In this document: positions 1 through 5,523 of the stretch, in pieces
Layout of the letters: each line of letters begins with the position of its first letter
How positions within the stretch are numbered: the first letter of the stretch is position 1
DNA from: Actinomycetota bacterium
GTDB taxonomy: Bacteria > Actinomycetota > Coriobacteriia > Anaerosomatales > JAHIQC01
DNA: 5,566 bases
Reading direction: 5' to 3'
Assembly (NCBI GenBank): GCA_018902765.1
Contig: JAHIQC010000092.1
Location: forward strand, 1 to 5,566
Translations under genes and position numbers: made by a program
Notes under the pieces: model-generated
What the model was told of the DNA's origin: nothing
Databases searched by the model: none
What the model saw: the letters and a program-made list of their open reading frames with translations, nothing else

Positions 1-297
1 GGTCGACGGCACGCTTCCGGGTCGAGACTCGGCCGGGATCTTGACCACGATGTCTTCTGTGACATGGGTCAGGCATGCCAGCACGGAGCCCTCGGCAAGC
101 TGCTCTTTGGACAGTCGGGTCGACGGTATCGCGTCAGCCGCGCCCTGCTCGATGATCACACGGCACTTGCCGCAGGTCCCGTCTCCGCCGCAGGTGGCCG
201 TTACCTGGACGTCCGCCATCATGGCGGCACGCAGGAGATTCTCTCCTGAGTGCACGTCCACAATGACGTCGTCTGGGGTAAAGGTCACCCTTGGCAT
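1..297 (-). CDS. RACo-like ferredoxin/ASKHA (DUF4445) protein, N-terminal part
   Basis: Only the first 99 codons are present; the gene runs off the left edge with no stop. The visible part is a plant-type [2Fe-2S] ferredoxin domain (about residues 1-88) with four cysteines at 36, 42, 45 and 75, spaced C-x5-C-x2-C-x29-C, in the motif CGGDGTCGKC. It is followed by the segment KIPAESRP, which resembles the domain-to-linker junction of DUF4445 proteins. In that family a C-terminal ASKHA ATPase domain follows, and the characterised members (RACo) use ATP and the iron-sulfur cluster to return the cobalt of a corrinoid protein to Co(I). That function is inferred, because the ATPase domain lies outside the window. 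The ATG at 297 is the only plausible start: an in-frame TGA lies 18 bases upstream with no alternative start between. The Shine-Dalgarno is weak (AAAGAGA, about 8 bases upstream). It follows fhs by 38 bases on the same strand. A stand-alone ferredoxin is possible but less likely. Confidence 0.82.
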   Translation of the reverse strand, partial: MPRVTFTPDDVIVDVHSGENLLRAAMMADVQVTATCGGDGTCGKCRVIIEQGAADAIPSTRLSKEQLAEGSVLACLTHVTEDIVVKIPAESRPGSVPST

Positions 298-335
298 CGG
301 AACGGTCTCTTTTCGTCAGTGTCGTCACGGGCGGA

Positions 336-2030
336 CTAGAACAGGCCTACAACGTTGCCGTGCTCGTCTATGTCTATCTGATCGCCTGCGGGGGTCTTGG
401 ACAGTCCGGGCATCGTGCGCATATCTCCACACAGCGGGTACAGGAATCCGGCGCCGACACTGGCGCGGATATCTCGGACCGGAAGTCGCCATCCGGTGGG
501 TCGCCCTTTGAGCGCGGGGTCGTGAGACAAAGACAGGTGCGTCTTGGCCATGCAGATAGGCAGTTCGGACAGGCCCATCTGGGTATAGAGCCCGATCTTG
601 GCCTCGGCTGCCGGCAGGTAGTCCACTCCGTCAGCCCCGTAGATCTCGGTGGCTATAGCCTCGATCTTCTCTTTGATGGATGCGTCATCGGGGTACAGGA
701 AGCGGAATTCCTTGGGCATCTCGCACGCCTCGACCACGGCACGTGCGAGATCCTCGCCGCCTGCGCCGCCCTTAGCGTGCACGCTGTGTGAGACCGCGAA
801 GTCCGCCCCGGCAGCCATCGCGGCCTTCTTGATGAACTCGTGCTCCGCGTCGGTATCGGTGGGGAAGTGGTTGACGACCGCGACCACGGGCACACCGAAC
901 TTCTTGAGGTTCTCGATGTGCTTTTCGAGGTTCCCGATCCCCAGAGCGAGGCTCTCGAGGTCCTCGGTCTTGAGGCGTTCGTCCAGCGGCTTGCCCGGAG
1001 TGACCTCGAATCGACCCGAGTGGGACTTAAGGGCGCGCACGGTGGCCACGATGACCACGCAGTCCGGGCGCAGACCCGACGCGCGGCACTTGATGTTCAT
1101 GAACTTCTCGGCACCCATATCGGCGCCGAAACCGGACTCGGTGACCACATAATCAGCAATCTTGAGCGCGATCTTGTCTGCGATGATCGAGTTGTTTCCC
1201 TGGGCTATGTTCGCGAACGGCCCGGCGTGCACGAAGACCGCGCCGCCCTCGAGGTTCTGCATGAGGTTGGGCTTGATCGCATCTCGCATGAGAACCGTCA
1301 TGGCGCCTGCGCACTTGAGGTCCTCGGCGGTGACGGGGTCACCTGCCATGTTCGTGCCGATGACGATGCGGCCAAGACGCTTGCGCATGTCTTGCAGATC
1401 GGTGGCCATCGCAAGTATCGCCATGACTTCGCTGGCGACCGCGATATCGAAGCCCGTTTCGCGAGGAATTCCGTCAAGCTTGCCCCCGAGTCCGACCACG
1501 ATGTTGCGCAGGGCGCGATCGTTAAGGTCAACGACGCGACGCCATGTGATCGAGTTCGGATCTATGTTCAGTTCGTTGCCTTGGAAGATGTGGTTGTCGA
1601 TATAGGCAGCGAGCAGGTTGTTGGCCATCGAGACCGCATGAACGTCGCCGGTCAAATGGAGGTTGAAATCCTCCATCGGTATGACCTGCGAGTAGCCGCC
1701 GCCGGCGGCCCCGCCCTTGATGCCGAAGACGGGACCCAGGGAGGGTTGTCTGATGCAGGTGATGACGTTCTTGCCGATGTGCTTGAGCGCCTGGCCCAGC
1801 CCAACGGTGGTCACCGTCTTGCCTTCGCCCAATGGGGTGGGGCTGATGGCCGTGACGTCGACATAGCGTCCTTGCGGGCGGTCGGCGAGCGCATCCAACA
1901 CGTCGAGCGCAACCTTCGCCTTGTACTGCCCGTAGAGCTCTAGGCTTTCTGGCGCTATTCCGATCTCAGCCGCCACATCGACGATTTGGCGAAGCGGAGC
2001 TTCTTGGGCGATCTGCAAATCCGATTTCAT
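336..2030 (-). CDS. fhs: Formate--tetrahydrofolate ligase (10-formyl-THF synthetase)
   Basis: This cytosolic enzyme joins formate to tetrahydrofolate using ATP, giving 10-formyl-THF for purine and formyl-Met-tRNA synthesis and, in acetogens, the first folate step of the Wood-Ljungdahl methyl branch. The 564-residue length fits the monofunctional bacterial enzyme (about 555-565). Visible motifs are the P-loop TPLGEGKT at 65-72, the family signature GIKGGAAGGGY at 103-113, the second signature VATVRALKSHSG at 328-339, NHFPTDTDAE at 387-396, and a C-terminal block GDMRTMPGLSK at 535-545. The second signature carries Ser338 and Arg340, where I recall the usual form as H-G-G. The ATG start is supported by a strong GGAGG (2039-2043) 8 bases upstream. 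It is transcribed divergently from argS, across a 323-base gap, and is followed at 38 bases by the RACo-like gene, suggesting an operon for one-carbon and corrinoid metabolism. No frameshift or truncation is seen. Confidence 0.97.
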   Translation of the reverse strand: MKSDLQIAQEAPLRQIVDVAAEIGIAPESLELYGQYKAKVALDVLDALADRPQGRYVDVTAISPTPLGEGKTVTTVGLGQALKHIGKNVITCIRQPSLGPVFGIKGGAAGGGYSQVIPMEDFNLHLTGDVHAVSMANNLLAAYIDNHIFQGNELNIDPNSITWRRVVDLNDRALRNIVVGLGGKLDGIPRETGFDIAVASEVMAILAMATDLQDMRKRLGRIVIGTNMAGDPVTAEDLKCAGAMTVLMRDAIKPNLMQNLEGGAVFVHAGPFANIAQGNNSIIADKIALKIADYVVTESGFGADMGAEKFMNIKCRASGLRPDCVVIVATVRALKSHSGRFEVTPGKPLDERLKTEDLESLALGIGNLEKHIENLKKFGVPVVAVVNHFPTDTDAEHEFIKKAAMAAGADFAVSHSVHAKGGAGGEDLARAVVEACEMPKEFRFLYPDDASIKEKIEAIATEIYGADGVDYLPAAEAKIGLYTQMGLSELPICMAKTHLSLSHDPALKGRPTGWRLPVRDIRASVGAGFLYPLCGDMRTMPGLSKTPAGDQIDIDEHGNVVGLF

Positions 2031-2038
2031 CAGGTATA

Positions 2039-2043
2039 CCTCC
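2039..2043 (-). promoter_or_regulatory. Shine-Dalgarno of fhs
   Basis: GGAGG on the minus strand, 8 bases before the ATG at 2030. It fixes the fhs start and gives the N-terminus MKSDLQIAQE expected for the family. Confidence 0.85.
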
Positions 2044-2094
2044 AGTAACGGCTTCCAGGCCTGCGGCGTACCGATTCACAGATGTGACGAGACT

Positions 2095-2111
2095 CCCCTG
2101 TGGCGCAGGGG
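2095..2111. repeat. Hairpin CCCCTG-TGGCG-CAGGGG
   Basis: A perfect 6-bp GC-rich inverted repeat with a 5-base loop (arms 2095-2100 and 2106-2111), lying 65 bases before the fhs start. No T-tract follows on either strand, so it is not a standard intrinsic terminator. It could be a leader stem in the fhs transcript. Confidence 0.4.
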
Positions 2112-2211
2112 GCCGTTGAACAAGACTAACCCCTTGCAGGTCACAGCGTTCAGGTCCCCGCGCGAATGGTGGCTCATCGTCGGCTAGTGGGTCGTGTGGC
2201 GCCGCCAGTGT

Positions 2212-2234
2212 ATGGTAATAAATACCATCTACCA
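2212..2234. promoter_or_regulatory. AT-rich palindrome with a third half-site, possible operator
   Basis: The sequence ATGGTAATAAATACCAT at 2212-2228 is a perfect 6-bp inverted repeat around a 5-base centre. A further TACCA half-site follows at 2230-2234, so there are two TACCA copies in a row (2223-2227 and 2230-2234) facing one TGGTA (2213-2217). It is the most AT-rich patch in a GC-rich divergent intergenic region, which fits a repressor or activator site, a promoter element, or the tip of an RNA hairpin. I cannot name the regulator. Confidence 0.35.
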
Positions 2235-2279
2235 CTCACCAACACACACAAACGTCCCCTGCACGACCCCGCCGATTCT

Positions 2280-2308
2280 TTGCCCGTCACATCGCTTACC
2301 GCTATCCT
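2280..2308 (+). promoter_or_regulatory. Candidate sigma-70-type promoter of argS
   Basis: TTGCCC at 2280-2285 and TATCCT at 2303-2308 are separated by 17 bases, four matches out of six for each box against TTGACA and TATAAT. It lies 45 bases before the argS GTG, which would give a leader of about 40 bases. No better pair was seen in the gap on this strand. Confidence 0.4.
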
Positions 2309-2333
2309 AGACCCCCACCGCCCAGAATGTGAG
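2304..2333 (-). promoter_or_regulatory. Weak candidate promoter of fhs
   Basis: On the minus strand, CTCACA (2333-2328) and TAGGAT (2309-2304) are spaced 18 bases apart, with four of six matches each. Transcription would start near 2297, just ahead of the outermost inverted-repeat arm, giving an fhs leader of about 265 bases. Its -10 overlaps the -10 proposed for argS on the other strand. In GC-rich DNA such matches occur by chance, and a promoter nearer fhs is possible. Confidence 0.18.
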
Positions 2334-2341
2334 AGCTTCAA

Positions 2342-2347
2342 GAGAGG
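2342..2347 (+). promoter_or_regulatory. Shine-Dalgarno of argS, decides the GTG start
   Basis: GAGAGG lies 6 bases before the GTG at 2354. Starting there gives the expected N-terminal domain of arginyl-tRNA synthetase in full. The next in-frame ATG (codon 8) would sit too far from this site. Confidence 0.75.
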
Positions 2348-2353
2348 TTCTTC

Positions 2354-4066
2354 GTGATCGATATACTTCGCGAAATGGTCTCAAACGCGCTTGCGGATGC
2401 CGTACGCGATGGCGAGATCGCGCTCGACCAGATGCCGGTTCCTTTCTTCGAGCGGCCACGTGACGCGAGCCACGGGGATTGGGCCACCAATGTCGCGCTT
2501 CAGAGTGCAAAAGCCGCGGGCGTGCCTCCTCGGAAGGTGGCTGAGATCATTGCCAATCGCATGGCGGGCCATCCGGACATCGATGCGGTAGAAATCGCGG
2601 GCCCGGGCTTCATCAACATCAGACTTTCCGCCCGTGCTTTGCAGCGCGTGATAGCGGACGTGCGCGCGCAAGGTTCGAGCTTTGGCTCGCTTACCATCGG
2701 AGCCGGCCAGAAGGTGCAAGTCGAGTTCGTCTCGGCCAATCCGGTAGGGCCAATGCACGTTGGTCACGGACGATGGGCGGCTTTGGGCGATGGAATCGCG
2801 CGCGTGCTTGCCCATGCCGGATACACGGTGGAGCGTGAGTTCTACATCAACGACGCCGGTGTGCAGATGGACATCTTCGGCAAATCCGTTGCAGCCCGTT
2901 ACCTCGAGCTGTGCGGCCAGACCGTCGCGTTCGCCGAGAACTGGTACCAGGGCGCCTACATCACCGAGATCGCTCGTGAGATCTTCGACGCAGAGGGCGA
3001 AGTCTGGGCGACCAAATCCGCCGAGGAGCGTGAGGCGCACTTCACCGCCAAAGCCGAGGCGCAGGTGCTCGAGCATCTCGAGCGCGTCTTGCACGGCATG
3101 GGTGTGGATTTCGACGTGTGGTTCTCGGAGCGCACCTTGCACGCGCCGGGTCCCAACGGTGAGCCGAGTGCCGTTGAGCGCGGTATCGCGACGCTGCGCG
3201 ACGCCGGCTACATATATGAACAAGATGACGCGCTGTGGTTCCGAACCACCGATTTCGGTGACGACAAGGACCGCGTCCTCAAGAAGGCTGATGGTGACTA
3301 CACCTACTTCGCGGCCGACATCGCGTACCACGCGAACAAGTTCGATCGCGGTTTCGACCGCGTCATCGACCTATGGGGTGCGGATCATCACGGTTACGTG
3401 AAGCGCATGCTGGCCGCCGCCGCGGCACTCGGCCATCCCGGCAAGCTCGATCTTGTGATCGGGCAGTTGGTCAATCTGTTCCGCAACGGCGAGGCCGTGA
3501 GAATGTCCAAGCGCACCGGCGAGATGGTCACGTTCGAGGAACTGCTCGAGGACGTGGGTGCGGACGCTGCGCGCTACTTCTTCTTGCGCCGCTCGACCGA
3601 TCAGCCGCTCGATTTCGATATCGAGCTTGCCAAGCAGCAGAGCAGCGACAATCCGGTGTTCTATGTGCAGTACGCCCACGCGCGTATCTGCGCGATCTTG
3701 CGCAAAGCGGCCGGAGCGGACACCTCCGATTTGGACATCGATGTTGCTTCGAGCGTAGCTGCGATCGTTGCGCCTGATGCCAAACTCGAGCTTCTCGACG
3801 CCGAGCCCGAGCTCTCGCTCATGCGCAAGCTCGCGGAGTTCGAAGAAATCGTCGAGGTGGCAGCGCTCAAGCTCGCCCCCAACAAGCTCACCACCTATGC
3901 CGAGGAACTGGCAGCCACATTCCACCAGTTCTATACGTTGTGTCGCGTCATAGACCCGGATGCACCGGAGCTTTCGGCGGCGCGTCTTCACGTGGTGGAC
4001 GCCACCCGCATCGCGCTGGCGTGTGTGCTCGGGCTCGTGGGTGTGAGTGCGCCGGAGCGCATGTAG
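2354..4066 (+). CDS. argS: Arginine--tRNA ligase
   Basis: A class I aminoacyl-tRNA synthetase that attaches arginine to tRNA-Arg in the cytosol. The 570-residue length is normal for the bacterial enzyme. The N-terminal tRNA-recognition domain (about 1-95) includes DWATNVALQSAK at 42-53. The Rossmann catalytic core follows, with EFVSANPVGPMHVGHGR at 124-140 carrying the HIGH-type motif HVGH (135-138), YINDAG at 164-169 and WGADHHGY at 341-348. The KMSK-type loop is RMSKRTG at 383-389, with Arg in place of the first Lys, a variation this family tolerates. The DALR anticodon-binding domain starts near NPVFYVQYAHAR (433-444) and runs to the typical C-terminal ERM. Translation starts at GTG, set by GAGAGG 6 bases upstream. 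It is divergent from fhs and lies 95 bases before lysA on the same strand, as in the corynebacterial argS-lysA operon. Nothing is truncated or frameshifted. Confidence 0.97.
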   Translation: MIDILREMVSNALADAVRDGEIALDQMPVPFFERPRDASHGDWATNVALQSAKAAGVPPRKVAEIIANRMAGHPDIDAVEIAGPGFINIRLSARALQRVIADVRAQGSSFGSLTIGAGQKVQVEFVSANPVGPMHVGHGRWAALGDGIARVLAHAGYTVEREFYINDAGVQMDIFGKSVAARYLELCGQTVAFAENWYQGAYITEIAREIFDAEGEVWATKSAEEREAHFTAKAEAQVLEHLERVLHGMGVDFDVWFSERTLHAPGPNGEPSAVERGIATLRDAGYIYEQDDALWFRTTDFGDDKDRVLKKADGDYTYFAADIAYHANKFDRGFDRVIDLWGADHHGYVKRMLAAAAALGHPGKLDLVIGQLVNLFRNGEAVRMSKRTGEMVTFEELLEDVGADAARYFFLRRSTDQPLDFDIELAKQQSSDNPVFYVQYAHARICAILRKAAGADTSDLDIDVASSVAAIVAPDAKLELLDAEPELSLMRKLAEFEEIVEVAALKLAPNKLTTYAEELAATFHQFYTLCRVIDPDAPELSAARLHVVDATRIALACVLGLVGVSAPERM

Positions 4067-4069
4067 CTG

Positions 4070-4097
4070 TTGCGCAGAATACTGCTTAGCGTATACT
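4070..4097 (+). promoter_or_regulatory. Candidate promoter of lysA
   Basis: TTGCGC at 4070-4075 and TATACT at 4092-4097 are 16 bases apart, with four of six and five of six matches. They begin 4 bases after the argS stop and predict a start near 4104, so a leader of about 58 bases. This suggests lysA can be transcribed separately from argS. The leader is too short for a lysine riboswitch. Confidence 0.5.
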
Positions 4098-4116
4098 AAC
4101 TCGCATCCGGGAGCCG

Positions 4117-4144
4117 GTTCGGGCTATCGGTGGCCAGACCGAAC
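4117..4144 (+). repeat. Hairpin in the lysA leader
   Basis: GTTCGG (4117-4122) pairs with CCGAAC (4139-4144), a 6-bp stem with a 16-base loop. It ends 3 bases before the lysA Shine-Dalgarno, so it could affect ribosome access. No T-tract follows, so it is not an evident terminator. Confidence 0.3.
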
Positions 4145-4147
4145 GAT

Positions 4148-4156
4148 GGAGGAGAG
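4148..4156 (+). promoter_or_regulatory. Shine-Dalgarno of lysA, decides the start
   Basis: GGAGGAGAG with its core about 8 bases before the ATG at 4162. It supports this start over the in-frame ATGs at codons 22 and 27, so the proline-rich N-terminal stretch is probably translated. Confidence 0.75.
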
Positions 4157-4161
4157 CCAGC

Positions 4162-5523
4162 ATGGGTAGACCATCCGCACCGCGACCGCCAGCGGTACCT
4201 GACCAAAAGACCGCCGCTGACCTCATGGCAGTGCTTCCGATGACGGCCGAGGTCAAAGACGGCCACCTGTGGATCGGAGGGCTGGATACAGTCGCCCTCG
4301 CGGCCGAGGCCGGCACCGCCGTCTACGCCATGGACGAAGCGACCATCCGCCATCAGCTTCAGGAGTACGTGCGCTGGACGACCTACCACTGGCCTCACGT
4401 CGACGTCGTGTACGCCGGCAAGGCTTTCATGTCGGTCACGATGTGCAAACTCGTTGCCGAGGAGGGCTGCTGCCTAGATGTCTCCAGTGGCGGCGAACTG
4501 GCATTCGCGCTGCGTGCCGGGTTCCCGATGGAGCGCATCTATGTCCACGGAAACAACAAGACGCCCTCCGAGCTCATCGAGTGCCTCGAAGCCGGGGTCG
4601 GCCGCATCGTGGTCGACAGCTTCGAGGAGATGGAGCGTCTGTCCGCCCTTGCCGTCGAGCGCGGCCTGACTCAGGACATCTTGCTGCGGGTGACGCCGGG
4701 CGTTGAGGCTGATACGCACGACTTCATCATGACAGGTGCCGAGGACTCCAAGTTCGGCTTTGGGCGCAACCAGGGACTCGCCATGCAGGCAGTGAAGCGC
4801 GCAATCGAGCTGCCCGGCATCGAGTTCCAGGGCCTGCACATGCACATCGGCTCGCAGATATTCGCGCTGCACAGCTTCGCGAAGGCCATCGAGGTCATCG
4901 TCGAGTTCATGCGCGAGATCAAGGACGAGACCGGGGTCGAGGTACGCCTGCTCGATACCGGCGGCGGCCTGGGTATCGCCTATGGCCTGCCCGACGAACC
5001 ATCCACGATCCAGGACTACGGCAAGGTCGTGGTCGACGGTATCAAGGCGGAGTGCGAACGCTGGGGCCTGTCGGTCCCGAGGATGGCGGTCGAGCCGGGC
5101 CGTTCCATCGTGGCCAACGCCGGCGTGACGCTGTACACCGTCGGCTCCATCAAGGAGATCGCGAACATTCGCACCTACGTCGCGGTCGACGGCGGCATGT
5201 CCGACAACATCCGCACCTCGCTGTACGACGCGCACTACGAGGCGCTGCTCGCCAACAAGGCCGACCAGCCGCGTGTGATGGTGGCGACCGTTGCGGGCAA
5301 GCACTGTGAGAGCGGTGATATCGTCGTGAACGATGCGCCGTTGCAGTGCCCCGAGGTCGGCGACATTTTGTGCGTGTGCGCGACTGGCGCCTACTGCCAA
5401 TCAATGAGCAGCAACTACAACAAGCAGGTGCGCCCCGGCGTAGTCTTCATCCGTGACGGAAGCTGGCGCTGGGTTGTGCGCCGAGAGACCTATGATGACC
5501 TGATGAAGTGCGAGGAAGATTAG
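4162..5523 (+). CDS. lysA: Diaminopimelate decarboxylase
   Basis: A PLP-dependent, fold-type III (alanine-racemase-like) enzyme that decarboxylates meso-diaminopimelate to L-lysine, the last step of lysine synthesis. At 453 residues it is longer than E. coli LysA (about 420) and close to the mycobacterial enzyme (about 447). The PLP lysine is K87 in YAGKAF (84-89). Other family motifs are GAEDSKFGF (192-200), HMHIGSQI (226-233), the phosphate-binding DTGGGLGIAY (265-274), EPGRSIVA (311-318), the partner-subunit cysteine in CESGD (C382), and GAYCQSMSSNYN (409-420) with the PLP-contacting tyrosine Y411. The first 25 or so residues are proline-rich and precede the conserved start of the family. 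It probably works as a dimer in the cytosol. It has its own promoter candidate 95 bases after argS, and its TAG stop overlaps the next gene's GTG by one base, so the two are likely coupled. An arginine or ornithine decarboxylase of the same fold is unlikely, given CESGD and SMSSNYN. Confidence 0.96.
   Translation: MGRPSAPRPPAVPDQKTAADLMAVLPMTAEVKDGHLWIGGLDTVALAAEAGTAVYAMDEATIRHQLQEYVRWTTYHWPHVDVVYAGKAFMSVTMCKLVAEEGCCLDVSSGGELAFALRAGFPMERIYVHGNNKTPSELIECLEAGVGRIVVDSFEEMERLSALAVERGLTQDILLRVTPGVEADTHDFIMTGAEDSKFGFGRNQGLAMQAVKRAIELPGIEFQGLHMHIGSQIFALHSFAKAIEVIVEFMREIKDETGVEVRLLDTGGGLGIAYGLPDEPSTIQDYGKVVVDGIKAECERWGLSVPRMAVEPGRSIVANAGVTLYTVGSIKEIANIRTYVAVDGGMSDNIRTSLYDAHYEALLANKADQPRVMVATVAGKHCESGDIVVNDAPLQCPEVGDILCVCATGAYCQSMSSNYNKQVRPGVVFIRDGSWRWVVRRETYDDLMKCEED
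5512..5516 (+). promoter_or_regulatory. Shine-Dalgarno of the gene after lysA
   Basis: GAGGA inside the end of lysA, 6 bases before the GTG at 5523. Together with the TAGTG overlap it supports translational coupling. Confidence 0.6.

Larger units (their letters stand above)
2081..2293 (-). promoter_or_regulatory. Candidate structured leader of fhs (nested inverted repeats)
   Basis: Four pairs of arms nest without crossing. The outermost is 2285-2293 with 2081-2089 (CGTCACATC/GATGTGACG, 9 bp perfect, extendable inward by a wobble and a G-C pair). Next come 2271-2275 with 2180-2184 (5 bp), 2262-2269 with 2189-2196 (GGGTCGTG/CACGACCC, 8 bp), and 2223-2228 with 2212-2217 (6 bp, 5-base loop). A separate hairpin at 2095-2111 sits inside the outer pair. 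Read leftward this would lie in an fhs leader, if fhs transcription starts to the right of 2293. Folate enzymes including fhs are known to be controlled by ZTP riboswitches, but I cannot match that consensus here. The same arms also pair on the other strand, but the best argS promoter lies across or beyond them, so the fhs strand is favoured. By rough count, individual arms of this length are expected about 0.2 to 1 times by chance in a region this size, so only conservation would settle it. Confidence 0.25.

Noticed and set aside
840..1943. 367-codon open frame antisense to fhs
   Set aside because: High GC with strong codon bias leaves the opposite strand free of stops. The fhs frame has full family identity, and the antisense product has no recognisable domain.
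2076..2087. TCACAGATGTGA palindrome, considered as a CRP/FNR-type site
   Set aside because: CRP sites have TGTGA-N6-TCACA; here the half-sites are in reversed order with a 2-base centre. The arms are only 5 bp and overlap the fhs leader arm.
2095..2111. Intrinsic terminator or attenuator
   Set aside because: The GC-rich stem is not followed by a run of T on either strand.
2149..2163. T-box-like sequence (AGGTCCCCGCG) ahead of argS
   Set aside because: It does not match the conserved TGGNACCGCG core, no stem I or terminator is visible, and it lies upstream of the likely argS promoter.
1966..2235. 89-codon minus-strand frame from a GTG, overlapping the fhs start
   Set aside because: It has no ribosome binding site, is out of frame with fhs and overlaps it, and resembles no known protein. 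It is an open frame of GC-rich DNA.
2241..2252. Short CA-rich run (AACACACACAAA) considered as a microsatellite
   Set aside because: Too few units to be a meaningful repeat array.
2180..2275. ZTP (pfl) riboswitch, suggested by GGGTCGTG followed by TGGCG and by the position next to fhs
   Set aside because: The resemblance is on the plus strand, pointing away from fhs. The conserved GGGGAGCG-type segment and the 3' CCGCCTGGGC-type pseudoknot strand are missing. On the fhs strand the order of elements does not fit.
2166..2357. 63-codon open frame whose TGA overlaps the argS GTG start (GTGA)
   Set aside because: There is no Shine-Dalgarno, its composition is unremarkable, and the frame starts upstream of the likely argS promoter. 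The 4-base overlap is probably chance.
2381..3331. 316-codon open frame antisense to argS
   Set aside because: Same cause: a shadow of a confidently identified gene, with no start signal or domain.
4474..5400. 308-codon open frame antisense to lysA
   Set aside because: Same cause; all the conserved LysA motifs lie in the sense frame.
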